Assembly: GCF_900103825.1 (NCBI RefSeq)
Contig: NZ_FNIF01000005.1
Coordinates: forward strand, 62,001-126,000
Source of the DNA: Paenibacillus sp. yr247
Lineage (GTDB): Bacteria > Bacillota > Bacilli > Paenibacillales > NBRC-103111
Direction: 5' to 3'
Length of the DNA: 64,000 nucleotides
The notes under the pieces are model-generated. The model worked only from the letters and a program-made list of their open reading frames with translations, was not told the DNA's origin and searched no databases. Position numbers and translations under genes: made by a program. Below, piece after piece: positions 35,359 through 44,789 of this stretch. Every line of letters begins with the position of its first letter. Within the stretch, counting starts at the first letter, position 1.

Positions 35359-36128
35359 AATCGAATCACTCCATACGTTGTTTTGGTCGTTGATCGTAAT
35401 ACATGCTCAAACCCGAGCCGGGCAAATTCTTTACTATCTCTGTTCTCTTTGAGCACAATGCTCTTACGTGCAACTCTCCTTGCTTCTGCGATGGAGGCTA
35501 CGTTGACGGCTTCATCATTCGCATTGCGTCTAAGAAGAGAAATCGCTTGAGATTCCTCAATCGGACTGCGAAACATCGGATCGAAATAGACAACATCCAC
35601 ACTTTGCGTTGCTAATTGCTGCAAATAGGCAAGGTGATGCGTCTTTCTGACCGTGATGCGCCTCATGGCCTCGTTAAGCTCAGTTATTTCTGATTCATAG
35701 ACGGCTAAGCCTTCTTGAATCAGCATAGCTGGAATCTCTTCGCTTTCTAGTGCTGTGACGCTTCCTTGTGGGCCGACAGCAAAAGAGAAAACGATAGAAT
35801 CCGACGCTAAACCGGCTGTACAGTCTACAATCGCATCGCCGATTGCTGCACCAGACGCTTCAATCAATAAATCGGATTCGCCTTGCAGCATGCGTTTGAC
35901 ACGAACGAGTGCCATACTTGGATGGAAAAAGTACGCAGGACGGTCATCTTCATAGTACCTGATCTCATCTCTGGTCACAAGCAGAAGGCAATCATCCTCA
36001 TAATTTCTCCTAAGATGTTCCAAAGAATACTTCCTTCGGGGTACGATCTGGCCGCCATACGAAGCAGCCAGCCGCCCTGCCTTGTCTAATAAGGCATTGG
36101 AAGGGTTATACGAAGTTGTCACTAACAC
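35352..36128 (-). CDS. Class I SAM-dependent methyltransferase (RsmJ-like)
   Basis: 258 residues. The SAM-binding region is IVDCTAGLASDSIVFSFAVG (about 101-120), with the acidic motif II in TALESE. YFDPMFR (about 182-188) resembles the catalytic DPMF stretch of RsmJ-type rRNA methyltransferases. The start is GTG, 4 bp after the mutL stop, and it overlaps miaA. rRNA or other RNA is the likely target, by family only. Confidence 0.75.
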   Translation of the reverse strand: MLVTTSYNPSNALLDKAGRLAASYGGQIVPRRKYSLEHLRRNYEDDCLLLVTRDEIRYYEDDRPAYFFHPSMALVRVKRMLQGESDLLIEASGAAIGDAIVDCTAGLASDSIVFSFAVGPQGSVTALESEEIPAMLIQEGLAVYESEITELNEAMRRITVRKTHHLAYLQQLATQSVDVVYFDPMFRSPIEESQAISLLRRNANDEAVNVASIAEARRVARKSIVLKENRDSKEFARLGFEHVLRSTTKTTYGVIRLC

Positions 36129-36132
36129 AGTT

Positions 36133-38178
36133 TTACATCACTCGCTTAAACATTTTTTCCAGTTCATAAGTCGTAAAGCTGACGACGATCGGCCGTCCGT
36201 GTGGACAGGTGTAGGGATTACGGCAACCTGAGAGCCGGTCAATTAGTGTTTCCATCTCGAGGACACTTAGTCCTTGATTCGCTTTGATTGATGCTTTACA
36301 AGAGCACATTATAGCAGCCTTTTCCCTCAGCTTGGCAATATCGACTGCCTTTTTCTCGCTGAGGACCCATTCGCACATGTCTTCAACGATCCCTTTCTCT
36401 TCCCCTGACGGAAACCAGTGCGGATGAGCACGGACTAGAAACGTATTCCCCCCGAATGCTTCCATAAACACGCCTGCTTGTTCAAAAAGAGACAGTTTCT
36501 CGGCAACAATACCTGCTTCGGACGGTGTAAATTCTAAGGTAATAGGAACGAGCAATTCTTGGCTCGCCTCAGCAGGATTGCCAAAACGCTCGTAATAATA
36601 TTCATAATTAATTCGCTCATGCGCAGCATGCTGATCAATCAAGTACAAACCTTCTTCATTTTGGGCGACCAAATAAGTACCGTGCATTTGACCAATCGGG
36701 TCTAATCTGGGAAATGCGGGCAGTTTTGATGTCTCGCTGTCCTGATTGGAAGGCAAAAGGTCCATGAAGGCTTCATTCGTGCGGCGCTGCTGCTGAATGG
36801 ATGTACTTCTAGGATTGCTACCTGCAGAGGTGTAAGTGTTGTTCGAAGGCGATGATGCTCGACTCGCGTAAGAAGCCCCCGAGTTTGGCGAGCTTTTTTG
36901 AGGTTCTGCTGCAGATGGCCTAGTTATCGTCTCAGAAGCCTTCACAGGTTCCGATCTGTAAGGTGAGACGATTTCTTTCACTTGCGGTAAATCCGTTCTA
37001 TCCGCAGCCATGGATACACGTTGTACCGTAAAATCAGGGAACGTTGAACTTGACTGTGAAGTTAACGGTGATGAAATCGGTGATGCCGGGTTTGAACGAG
37101 TAGAAGGCTCCACTGTTCTTGCGAGCTCCAGCTGCTCCTGTACGTATGCCCCCTTAGGCGCAGCCGCCTTTACTCCCTGCGGGATCAGCACCTGCCTACC
37201 AAACAGTCGCTTCACTTCCGCTTCAATCAAAGCGGTCAACTCCGCTTCCTTACTGAAGCGGACCTCCAGCTTGGATGGATGCACATTCACATCCACCAGC
37301 GCGGGGTCCATCCCGATTTGCAGCACAGCAACCGGGTAGCGGTTGATCGGCAGCAGGGTATGATAGCCCTGCAGCAGCGCTTGATTCAGCGCGAAATTGC
37401 GCACATAACGACCATTCACAATGGTCGAGATGCCGCCACGGTTCGCGCGGGTCATTTCAGGCTTCGCCACGAAGCCCGTGATCGTGTAATCCAAGCTTTC
37501 CACTTGGATAGGGAGCATCTGCTTGCCAATGGCGGTGCCATAAATACCGGCAATGACTTGCAGCAAATCTCCATTGCCCAGCGTTTGCAGCAGGAGATTG
37601 CCATTATGTTTTAACGAAAAGGCAATGCCAGGATGAGCCAGCGCTAATCTGTATAAATAATCAGAGATGTGGCCAAGCTCTGTCTGGATCGTTTTCATGT
37701 ATTTCAACCGAGCCGGTGTATTATAAAATAACTCCTTCACTGACACTTCCGTTCCGCGTGAAGCAGCGGTTTCATCGACGCTGCGAATCGTCCCGCCTTC
37801 AATGAAAATTTTCCGCCCCAGACCATCATTCGAAGAACTAGTGACACACTCCAGCCTGGATACCGATGCTATACTCGGCAATGCCTCGCCACGGAACCCT
37901 AAGGTACGTATGGAAAATAAATCTTTGCTTGTCGAAATCTTGCTCGTCGCATGGCGCTGAAAAGCTAATTCACAATCTTCCAAAGCCATACCTGAACCAT
38001 TATCAGACACACGTATTAGCTGGAGACCACCCTCCTCGATCGTCACATCAATTCGTGTACTATCGGCATCGACTGAGTTCTCGACAAGCTCTTTCACCAC
38101 GGAAGAAGGGCGTTCAACCACTTCCCCAGCGGCAATTTGGTTCGCTATATGTTCACTTAAGAGTTGAATTTTGCCCAT
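36133..38178 (-). CDS. mutL: DNA mismatch repair protein MutL
   Basis: 681 residues. The GHKL ATPase is at the N-terminus ([36 protein letters not shown]). A Ser/Pro-rich linker (about 350-480) leads to the C-terminal endonuclease domain with [21 protein letters not shown] and [14 protein letters not shown] looks like the sliding-clamp contact motif. MutL is recruited by MutS and nicks the new strand. It is separated from mutS by an S41 protease gene. Confidence 0.96.
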   Translation of the reverse strand: MGKIQLLSEHIANQIAAGEVVERPSSVVKELVENSVDADSTRIDVTIEEGGLQLIRVSDNGSGMALEDCELAFQRHATSKISTSKDLFSIRTLGFRGEALPSIASVSRLECVTSSSNDGLGRKIFIEGGTIRSVDETAASRGTEVSVKELFYNTPARLKYMKTIQTELGHISDYLYRLALAHPGIAFSLKHNGNLLLQTLGNGDLLQVIAGIYGTAIGKQMLPIQVESLDYTITGFVAKPEMTRANRGGISTIVNGRYVRNFALNQALLQGYHTLLPINRYPVAVLQIGMDPALVDVNVHPSKLEVRFSKEAELTALIEAEVKRLFGRQVLIPQGVKAAAPKGAYVQEQLELARTVEPSTRSNPASPISSPLTSQSSSTFPDFTVQRVSMAADRTDLPQVKEIVSPYRSEPVKASETITRPSAAEPQKSSPNSGASYASRASSPSNNTYTSAGSNPRSTSIQQQRRTNEAFMDLLPSNQDSETSKLPAFPRLDPIGQMHGTYLVAQNEEGLYLIDQHAAHERINYEYYYERFGNPAEASQELLVPITLEFTPSEAGIVAEKLSLFEQAGVFMEAFGGNTFLVRAHPHWFPSGEEKGIVEDMCEWVLSEKKAVDIAKLREKAAIMCSCKASIKANQGLSVLEMETLIDRLSGCRNPYTCPHGRPIVVSFTTYELEKMFKRVM

Positions 38179-38183
38179 AATTC

Positions 38184-39620
38184 CTAGTTCCCCTTTACAG
38201 CACGGATGGAAACATTCTCTCCTTGATCATTCACCTGCAGCTGTGGAAAATAATCATCAAACAGATCGACATTGACATAGCTAGTCCCATTCTCAATAAT
38301 CAGCTTATCAGCTTCAACAGGAATGGCGTGAGTTCCTTTGTTGTCGGAAATATCGACTGTACGATTGGCCTCATTCCATGTGATCGTAGCCCCGACAAGA
38401 GCCGCAAGGCCGCGTGTAGATGCATACAATTTTCCGTTTTCATGAAAACTCCCGAATCCACTTCCCATTTCAACCCCGTTGTAGGTGACTTTGTGCTTGG
38501 AAATCTCGACCTGAATATCTGATATTCCCGCTGTATGTAAAGCGGTAATCAGTTGAGCAGCAGCCCCATCAACTTTGATGTCTGGTGTAATCCCGACTTT
38601 ATTCACTTTTCGCTTATTCGGCGTTAAATACTCTTCAACCGTCACTTTCAGCGCACTGTTGTTATCCAATTGATACAGCTGCTGAACGCTGCCTTTGCCA
38701 TATGTTTGCATACCGATCACTTTGGCTACGTGATAGTCCTGCAGAGCGCCTGACAGCACTTCTGATGCGCTAGCACTATTCTCATTCGCTAAAATATAAA
38801 CTGGAATTGACAATTCAGATCCACCACTAATCAATACCGGATCATCCACGCCATCTCGGTCTCTAGTATGAATCAGTACGCCTTCTTTGACAAAATGTTT
38901 CGCAATGTTCTGAGCCGTATCAACAAGTCCACCCGGGTTGTTTCGAACATCAAGAATTAACGTTTTCAATCCCTTTGCTTGCAAATCAGCAAGCTGTTTG
39001 TCAAAATCCTCGTCTGCATCGCTAGAGAAGTCTGTGATCTGAATATAGCCAACACCATTTGTGAAGCTCTTGCTATACACTTCCGGGACATTGACCCCGT
39101 TACGAGTAATCTCAACGGTTAGTTCTTTATCCTCACGCTGCACGGTAACCTTTACTTTCGTTCCAGCCACACCAACGATTTTGTTTCGGACTTCCTCAAT
39201 GGAGGTCTTAGAAGCAGGAACGCCATCCACGGCTCGGACATAATCATCGCGCTTTAAGCCGGCTGATTCGGCAGGGGAACCAGCGAAAACCTCAGACAAA
39301 TAGATACCTTTGTCATCAATCCCGATACGAGCGCCCATGCCTACATAATTATTTTCTAAGGAGCTAGAGAACTGTCCATATTCTTCTTGACTAAAAAACA
39401 CCGTATATGGATCTTTCAGGCCTTCGACCATTTGCTTAATGCTTTGATTGGCTAGTGCTTCTTCCGTCACACCGCTCACATGCAGCTTGCCGATGATTTC
39501 TCTCACTTGCTGCGTTTGTAAATCCTCTTGCGCCATCGCGCTTACGGGCAGTACCGTCAAAAGAGCCGACACAATAGCTAGTGAAACCTTCATTGTTTTC
39601 AATCTTGGCTGATCTTTCAT
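38184..39620 (-). CDS. S41 carboxy-terminal processing protease with PDZ and stalk domains
   Basis: 478 residues: signal peptide (1-30), PDZ domain (about 88-170, [21 protein letters not shown]), and protease core with the catalytic Ser in [11 protein letters not shown] and Lys in [11 protein letters not shown]-terminal copper-amine-oxidase N-like domain (about 375-478, ending [14 protein letters not shown]) could anchor it to the cell wall. CtpB-type enzymes of Bacillales process signalling proteins at the sporulation membrane; that role here is only possible. It sits between mutS and mutL and is on the same strand, 5 bp before mutL. Confidence 0.9.
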   Translation of the reverse strand: MKDQPRLKTMKVSLAIVSALLTVLPVSAMAQEDLQTQQVREIIGKLHVSGVTEEALANQSIKQMVEGLKDPYTVFFSQEEYGQFSSSLENNYVGMGARIGIDDKGIYLSEVFAGSPAESAGLKRDDYVRAVDGVPASKTSIEEVRNKIVGVAGTKVKVTVQREDKELTVEITRNGVNVPEVYSKSFTNGVGYIQITDFSSDADEDFDKQLADLQAKGLKTLILDVRNNPGGLVDTAQNIAKHFVKEGVLIHTRDRDGVDDPVLISGGSELSIPVYILANENSASASEVLSGALQDYHVAKVIGMQTYGKGSVQQLYQLDNNSALKVTVEEYLTPNKRKVNKVGITPDIKVDGAAAQLITALHTAGISDIQVEISKHKVTYNGVEMGSGFGSFHENGKLYASTRGLAALVGATITWNEANRTVDISDNKGTHAIPVEADKLIIENGTSYVNVDLFDDYFPQLQVNDQGENVSIRAVKGN

Positions 39621-39665
39621 GTGCGTCTCTCCCTGATTATGAAATAATTAGGCTGCCGTAATTGG

Positions 39666-42299
39666 TTATTGCAGCTTTTGCTTCCATTCATATACTAAAT
39701 TGAGCGCCTGCAATGGCGTCATATTGATTAAATCAATGCCTTTCAGCTGATCGAGCACCAGCTGAGATTTGCCGTCCGGCTTCTTCTTGACGGCAAGGTT
39801 TTCCTTGCTGTCCTCCTCGAAGAGGGAAAGCTGCTGGATAGGGGCTGCCGCTGGTGCGTCGTTGGCAGCCGTGGTTGCGGTTGCGGCGATCTGCGCTGCG
39901 CCCGCCGCCCGCTCTTCAAACCCATTCAACAGCTCATAGGAGCGCTGAATGATCGCATCTGGCAGTCCGGCGATTTCGGCACAGTAGATGCCGTAACTCG
40001 TACTGGCTGCCCCGGGGATGAGCTTGCGCAGGAAGGTCACCTGCCTGCCGCTTTCTTTCACGGCCATGCAGTGGTTGCGCAGATGCATAAGGCTTTCTTC
40101 CAGATGCGCAAGCTCATGGAAATGCGTCGACACGAGTGTCTTACAGCCGATTCTATCGTGCAAGAACTCGATGACCGCCTGCGCAATTGCCATGCCTTCT
40201 CCAGTCGAGGTACCGCGGCCAAGCTCATCGATAATGACGAGGCTCTTTCTCGTCGCCTTCTCCGTCATCACTTGGATGTCCATCATCTCGACCATGAACG
40301 TGCTCTGCCCGCCGATCAGGTCATCGGCGGCGCCGATCCGCGTGAAGATCCGATCGGTAACCGGGATGCGCGCAGATCGGGCAGGTACGAAACAGCCGAT
40401 CTGCGCCATAAGGCAGATCACGGCGACTTGCCGCATATACGTGCTCTTACCGGCCATGTTCGGACCGGTAATAAGCAGGATGCGGCCCTGCTCCCCCTCA
40501 AGGCGCGAATCGTTCGCGATGAACGAGCCGTCTTGAATGACCGCCTCCACCACGGGGTGGCGGCCTTCTTCAATCTGGAGATCAAAGCCTTCGCCGATCT
40601 CCGGCCTGCGGTAATGCTGCGCCGCACTGACAGTGGCCAGCGATTGATACACATCGGCGGTAGCGATCACTTCCGCCAGCTTTTGTAATCTGGAGATATG
40701 CTGGGAAATCCGGTCGCGAAGCTCCGTGAACAGCTCGAACTCCAGATCAATCATTTTATCCTGCGCTTCCAGGATGAGCGCTTCTTTCTCTTTCAGCTCC
40801 GGCGTTACGTAGCGCTCGGCATTCGCAAGCGTCTGCTTGCGTTCGTAACGGCCTTCCTGCAGTGCGGACATGTTCGCTTTGGTGACTTCAATAAAGTAAC
40901 CGAACACTTTGTTGTAGCCGATTTTCAGCGACTTGATACCCGTCGCCTCCCGCTCCTGACGCTCCAACTCCGCAATCCACTGTTTTCCGTTCTTACTCGC
41001 TTCCCGGAGTTGATCTAGATAAGGCTGATAGCCTTCACGGATCATCCCGCCATCACGAATGGATACCGGAGGCTCGTCCTCAATGGCGCTAGCAATCCAC
41101 GACATGACATCATCACAGACGTCCATATTTTCGACCAGATTGCGCAGTGTTTCAGAGCCGGAAGCTGCACAAACTTCTTGCAGAAAAGGAATCTGCTGCA
41201 AGGAATGCTTCAAAGCGATCATATCGCGGGCGTTTGCATTCCCATAGGAGATACGAGCCACTAACCGCTCCAAATCGTAAACTTCCTTCAAAGCTTGCTT
41301 CACATCTTCCCGTACGATGAGCTGATTATAGAGCAGATTTACAGCTTCCAAACGCTCTTCAATGCGTGAAACGCTCATAAGCGGCTTTTCGATCCAACGA
41401 CGCAGCATGCGTGCGCCCATGGCCGTAACGGTTTTATCCAGCAGCCATAGCAAAGAACCTTTTTTCGCTCGTTCACGAACCGTTTCTACTAATTCTAGAT
41501 TTCTACGAGTAAAAGGATCCATCGTCATAAATTGATCGGGTTCATAGACCCGTATGTGCTTAACGTGTGTAAGTGCGCGTTTTTGAGTTTCTTTCAAATA
41601 GGCTAAAAGTGATGCTACACCATGCCGATTCAAAGCTGATAATGCAGGCAGCGCGGCATCTTCTGCAAAATGCTCGTCCAGCAGCTTCTCATCCGCCTGC
41701 GTCCATTCCGTTAGCACCGTGCTGCGGCCCCAAGTAAGGCCTGTTTCCCGAATGGTTGTTAATAATTCCTTATCTGTAATGATCTCGGAAGGGTTGTATA
41801 CATTTAGTTCATCTACAACAAGCTCCCATGAATTAGAAAGCAGCGTTGTATACAGTTCACCCGTTGAAATATCGCAAGCCGTAAAGGCATACCCATCATC
41901 CTTACTCACTAGTGAGACGATATAATTATTGCTTGATTCTCCTAGCAGCTTGCTATCCATAACTGTTCCCGGTGTAACAATCCGAACGATCTCGCGGCGA
42001 ACGACACCTTTGGCTTCGGATGGATCTTCCACTTGCTCGCAAATGGCTACTTTGAAACCCTTCTCGATTAAACGTGACATATAAGTATCTGCTGCGTGAT
42101 GAGGCACACCGCACATAGGGATTTTCTCGTCAGCGCCGCCTTCTCTTCCCGTTAACGTAATTTCCAGCTCTCGCGAAGCATTGATTGCATCTTCAAAAAA
42201 CATCTCATAGAAATCACCCAGGCGAAAAAACAAAAAAGCATCCGGGACTTGCGCCTTCACGGCCAAGTATTGCTGTATCATCGGCGTATATTGGGCCAC
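39666..42299 (-). CDS. mutS: DNA mismatch repair protein MutS
   Basis: 877 residues from GTG 42299, chosen because GGAGG lies eight bases upstream and the product then begins MAQYTPMIQQYL as in B. subtilis. The mismatch-wedge motif FYE is at residues 30-32. The ATPase has Walker A GPNMAGKSTYMRQ and LVIIDELGRGTSTGEG. QLSLFEE near the C-terminus is a sliding-clamp binding motif. MutS finds mispairs and recruits MutL. The leader upstream has unusual alternative hairpins. Confidence 0.96.
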   Translation of the reverse strand: MAQYTPMIQQYLAVKAQVPDAFLFFRLGDFYEMFFEDAINASRELEITLTGREGGADEKIPMCGVPHHAADTYMSRLIEKGFKVAICEQVEDPSEAKGVVRREIVRIVTPGTVMDSKLLGESSNNYIVSLVSKDDGYAFTACDISTGELYTTLLSNSWELVVDELNVYNPSEIITDKELLTTIRETGLTWGRSTVLTEWTQADEKLLDEHFAEDAALPALSALNRHGVASLLAYLKETQKRALTHVKHIRVYEPDQFMTMDPFTRRNLELVETVRERAKKGSLLWLLDKTVTAMGARMLRRWIEKPLMSVSRIEERLEAVNLLYNQLIVREDVKQALKEVYDLERLVARISYGNANARDMIALKHSLQQIPFLQEVCAASGSETLRNLVENMDVCDDVMSWIASAIEDEPPVSIRDGGMIREGYQPYLDQLREASKNGKQWIAELERQEREATGIKSLKIGYNKVFGYFIEVTKANMSALQEGRYERKQTLANAERYVTPELKEKEALILEAQDKMIDLEFELFTELRDRISQHISRLQKLAEVIATADVYQSLATVSAAQHYRRPEIGEGFDLQIEEGRHPVVEAVIQDGSFIANDSRLEGEQGRILLITGPNMAGKSTYMRQVAVICLMAQIGCFVPARSARIPVTDRIFTRIGAADDLIGGQSTFMVEMMDIQVMTEKATRKSLVIIDELGRGTSTGEGMAIAQAVIEFLHDRIGCKTLVSTHFHELAHLEESLMHLRNHCMAVKESGRQVTFLRKLIPGAASTSYGIYCAEIAGLPDAIIQRSYELLNGFEERAAGAAQIAATATTAANDAPAAAPIQQLSLFEEDSKENLAVKKKPDGKSQLVLDQLKGIDLINMTPLQALNLVYEWKQKLQ

Positions 42300-42375
42300 C
42301 TTGCGTACCTCCAACCAATCACTATATTCAATGTCAAATCTATGAAACTACCAGTCATGATTTTCATATGTGTGT

Positions 42376-42419
42376 AAAAAAAACATGTCAGAGGCTTCAA
42401 AACGTCAGCCTCATCATGT
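42376..42419 (-). terminator. Terminator hairpin in the mutS leader
   Basis: On the minus strand ACATG-AT-GAGGCT pairs with AGCCTC-TG-ACATGT (an 11-bp stem with a small internal loop), followed by eight T residues. It stands 150 bp after the amidoligase-like gene and about 80 bp before mutS. Confidence 0.75.
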
Positions 42420-42470
42420 AGAAAGCGAATGTCCAAAATCAGGGTGCTTTCCTCACATGATGAGGTGAGG
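42409..42470 (-). promoter_or_regulatory. Putative antiterminator / attenuator element before mutS
   Basis: CCTCATCATGT (42409-42419), which forms the 5' arm of the terminator on the minus strand, is exactly complementary over 11 bases to ACATGATGAGG (42455-42465). That upstream segment also folds on itself (CCTCA-CATGA-TGAGG, 42451-42465). The three alternatives exclude each other, as in transcription attenuators. No ligand-binding RNA family was recognised. Confidence 0.45.
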
Positions 42471-42526
42471 TCTTGAGTTCTTAGCCTCGAATGTATAAGT
42501 ATGTTTATGTCTGTATAGATACTCTA

Positions 42527-43996
42527 TTATAACATGATTTGCTCCTCAAAAGCTTCTTTCCGATGGTACGGGGCAATTTTCCATGCTTTCCGAATATCCG
42601 CTCTTTCGTTCCATGGTTCCATCGATTCAATTCTTATTCGGAGACGTTCTAATACGTCTGCGAATAACTCATAACCCTTCAGCTGCTCGAGATCCTGCCA
42701 AAGCTTCGCAACCGTGGCTTGGAGCCGCTGTTTATCGCCGCGATAGTAGGCTGCCTGAATATCTGGGTCCTGCAGGGGCTGCCGCGGGAGCAGCCAGTAG
42801 TTGTCAGCGATTAGCGAAGCCAGCGCGAATACACCGCGCGTAATGACGGGTGACTGCATCCAGCTCGGCAGTGTACGGTACTCGAATCCCCCGTGCGACT
42901 TCTTGCGAAAGTCGCCGAGGTAGCCGTATCGAGGGCGACGCTGGCGCGTTGTGTCGCCCTCGATCAAGATCAAGGGCAGCGCGAGGTAGTTATCGAGCGC
43001 GCGCAGGAGATGCCCATTCAGCCAGCAGCGGCTGAAGTGAATATGTCCGCCCAGGGGGTAGCCCCCCACCGGCATGCCGCCCGAGAGCCACATGAGGCTC
43101 TCGTCACGAATTGCCCGCGAGGCGAGCTGCATCGTAGAATGCAGGTTTCTCGCCAGCTCTCGCGGGTCTGTGCTAGGCTGCGGGCGCAGCTCCGCCAGCG
43201 GCAAGATCAGTCGCTGCCCGCTGAGTACGATCGCATCGCAGCCGACTTCACCGTCCCGCGTCAGGAAGCGGTCGGCGAAGACGACGTTGCCCTGTGGGCT
43301 GAGCAGAAGGAACTCCGGGTCACTGCCGAGCATTGCCCGCTCCTTCCTGCGCAGCTCCTTCGTTAAGGCGAGCTCATAGCGATCGATCGCCTGCGCGAAT
43401 AGCAGCGCTAGCTTCCCGTTGAGCTTCGGAACGGGATCCACGTCCAATACAAGCGTATGTCCGCTCGGCAATACACCGATGGTTACGAGCCCATAGTCCA
43501 GACCTAATGCGTAGATAGCTTTTACAGCCTCACGGCTAGCTCTGCGCACATGAAAACTGGCCCGTTCCGGAGCCACTTCTATGTAGGCCGAATTGGCATT
43601 AAATTGTCTTTGGACATAGAGCGCTTTCTCGGATAACAGGAGTGTCTCTTTTTTCTCATAAACAACCAATGTCTGTAAATGGAACACGGCCACCTTATAT
43701 TTATGCGTAAATGCCAAGCGCTCATCCTTTGCCAGACTGCGTCCTTTATGAGAGGCTAGCGTCTTGATCCCATGCAGATGCAGCAGTTCTTCACGCTTCG
43801 TGCGTATCTTAGCCCTTAGAATAGCTTTTATGGGCTGCAACGCCGGCTTCTGTGGCCACTCATCGTGAGCTGCCCCCCAATGAATGATGATCTGGCCACC
43901 CCAATCGTCAGGAATCCTTGATCCATTCGGAATGCGAGTGAGACCCGCCAGCTCCAATGCTTCTTTTTCCTGTGCGTGCAGCAGAAATGTTTCCAT
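42527..43996 (-). CDS. PhiEco32-type amidoligase-like protein (COOH-NH2 ligase family)
   Basis: 489 residues. The C-terminal half has motifs of the COOH-NH2_lig amidoligases of the glutamine-synthetase fold: MLGSDPEFLLLSPQG (about 215), EVGCDAI, LAELRPQPS, GGYPLGGHIHFS (about 315) and FEYRTLPSWMQ. The N-terminal 190 residues are not recognised. Such enzymes join carboxyl and amino groups using ATP. The site AAGGGG precedes the ATG, and a strong terminator separates it from cotE. A role in spore-coat peptide modification is an inference from position. About 42750-43450 is much richer in G+C than its surroundings. Confidence 0.7.
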   Translation of the reverse strand: METFLLHAQEKEALELAGLTRIPNGSRIPDDWGGQIIIHWGAAHDEWPQKPALQPIKAILRAKIRTKREELLHLHGIKTLASHKGRSLAKDERLAFTHKYKVAVFHLQTLVVYEKKETLLLSEKALYVQRQFNANSAYIEVAPERASFHVRRASREAVKAIYALGLDYGLVTIGVLPSGHTLVLDVDPVPKLNGKLALLFAQAIDRYELALTKELRRKERAMLGSDPEFLLLSPQGNVVFADRFLTRDGEVGCDAIVLSGQRLILPLAELRPQPSTDPRELARNLHSTMQLASRAIRDESLMWLSGGMPVGGYPLGGHIHFSRCWLNGHLLRALDNYLALPLILIEGDTTRQRRPRYGYLGDFRKKSHGGFEYRTLPSWMQSPVITRGVFALASLIADNYWLLPRQPLQDPDIQAAYYRGDKQRLQATVAKLWQDLEQLKGYELFADVLERLRIRIESMEPWNERADIRKAWKIAPYHRKEAFEEQIML

Positions 43997-44080
43997 CCAT
44001 TTTGCCCCTTCTCGTTTCTCCTACCATCATTCCTATCCCTGATTCTGGTCAGCTGCCCAATTATTCGTATAAAACAAAAA

Positions 44081-44098
44081 AGAGGGCAAATGCCCTCT
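44081..44098 (-). terminator. Terminator after cotE
   Basis: AGAGGGCA-AA-TGCCCTCT is an 8-bp perfect stem. On the minus strand it is followed by TTTTTTGTTTT. Confidence 0.85.
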
Positions 44099-44140
44099 GC
44101 CGAACCTCTTTCACCAGCATACACTGGAGCATAAGATTCC

Positions 44141-44707
44141 TTAATCCAATTCATCCTCGAGCAAATCGGCGTCCAGATCCTCGAAATCACCATCGCCGTT
44201 GTCATCGAAATCCACATGCTTGTCGTCGAAGTCACTGGGGCTGTACGGGCTAACAATGACATTGACTTTCGTTTCGGCAATGAGCTCGACTTGGAACTCG
44301 CGTTCCACCCGAATAAGTACGCTGTCGCCGCTTGAAGAGATACTGGCTTCCACACAGTTCGGCTCTTGCGTTGCGACAGCGGACACTTCAGCTGTAGTTG
44401 GCTTATGTTTTTTGTCCAGATAGCTTAGCCCAACGATTTCTACATACGATACGGTTTCTTTTGCTACGTCTGTTTTGGTGTTACGATCGTAAGAATACCA
44501 GATGTTGATATCATAAGTACCAACTACCTCTACGCCATCTCCGGATTGGATCGACTCGAATTGGTTATTAATAATCCAAGCGCCCAATATACTGGTCGGA
44601 GAAAAGGGCGGAGTCACGGTATGACTTACATGCGAAAATTTGCGACCTTTACCGCAGACAGCTTTTGTAATGATCTCTCTGCTTTGCAAATCTTTATCTA
44701 ATGACAT
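44141..44707 (-). CDS. cotE: Outer spore coat morphogenetic protein CotE
   Basis: 188 residues from the ATG at 44707 (site GGAGG). It opens MSLDKDLQSREIITKAVCGKG and has SPTSILGAWIINNQFE and VGTYDINIWYSYDRNTKT, characteristic of CotE. The very acidic tail (DFDD, DNGDGDFEDLDADLLEDELD) is also usual. CotE is made in the mother cell and is the base for outer-coat assembly. It lies upstream of mutS as in B. subtilis, but with an extra gene between. Confidence 0.93.
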   Translation of the reverse strand: MSLDKDLQSREIITKAVCGKGRKFSHVSHTVTPPFSPTSILGAWIINNQFESIQSGDGVEVVGTYDINIWYSYDRNTKTDVAKETVSYVEIVGLSYLDKKHKPTTAEVSAVATQEPNCVEASISSSGDSVLIRVEREFQVELIAETKVNVIVSPYSPSDFDDKHVDFDDNGDGDFEDLDADLLEDELD

Positions 44708-44741
44708 CCTTTCAACCTCCTCCATACAATCATTCATTACA

Positions 44742-44749
44742 AGTGTATG
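44742..44749 (-). promoter_or_regulatory. Possible sigma-E -10 element of cotE
   Basis: On the minus strand CATACACT matches the sigma-E -10 consensus. The -35 region (ACT 16 bp upstream, where ATA is expected) is poor, so this is only suggestive. Confidence 0.3.
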
Positions 44750-44789
44750 CAGGACAGTAGTCTAGAGTGACAATTATTTTATATTATTT

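Noticed and set aside
40071..40688. A plus-strand open frame of about 205 codons antisense to mutS
   Set aside because: The opposite strand encodes the conserved MutS ATPase domain; the plus frame is a by-product of its composition.
43828..44355. A minus-strand frame overlapping the amidoligase-like gene start and the cotE end
   Set aside because: It covers parts of two well-supported genes in another frame and crosses the strong cotE terminator.
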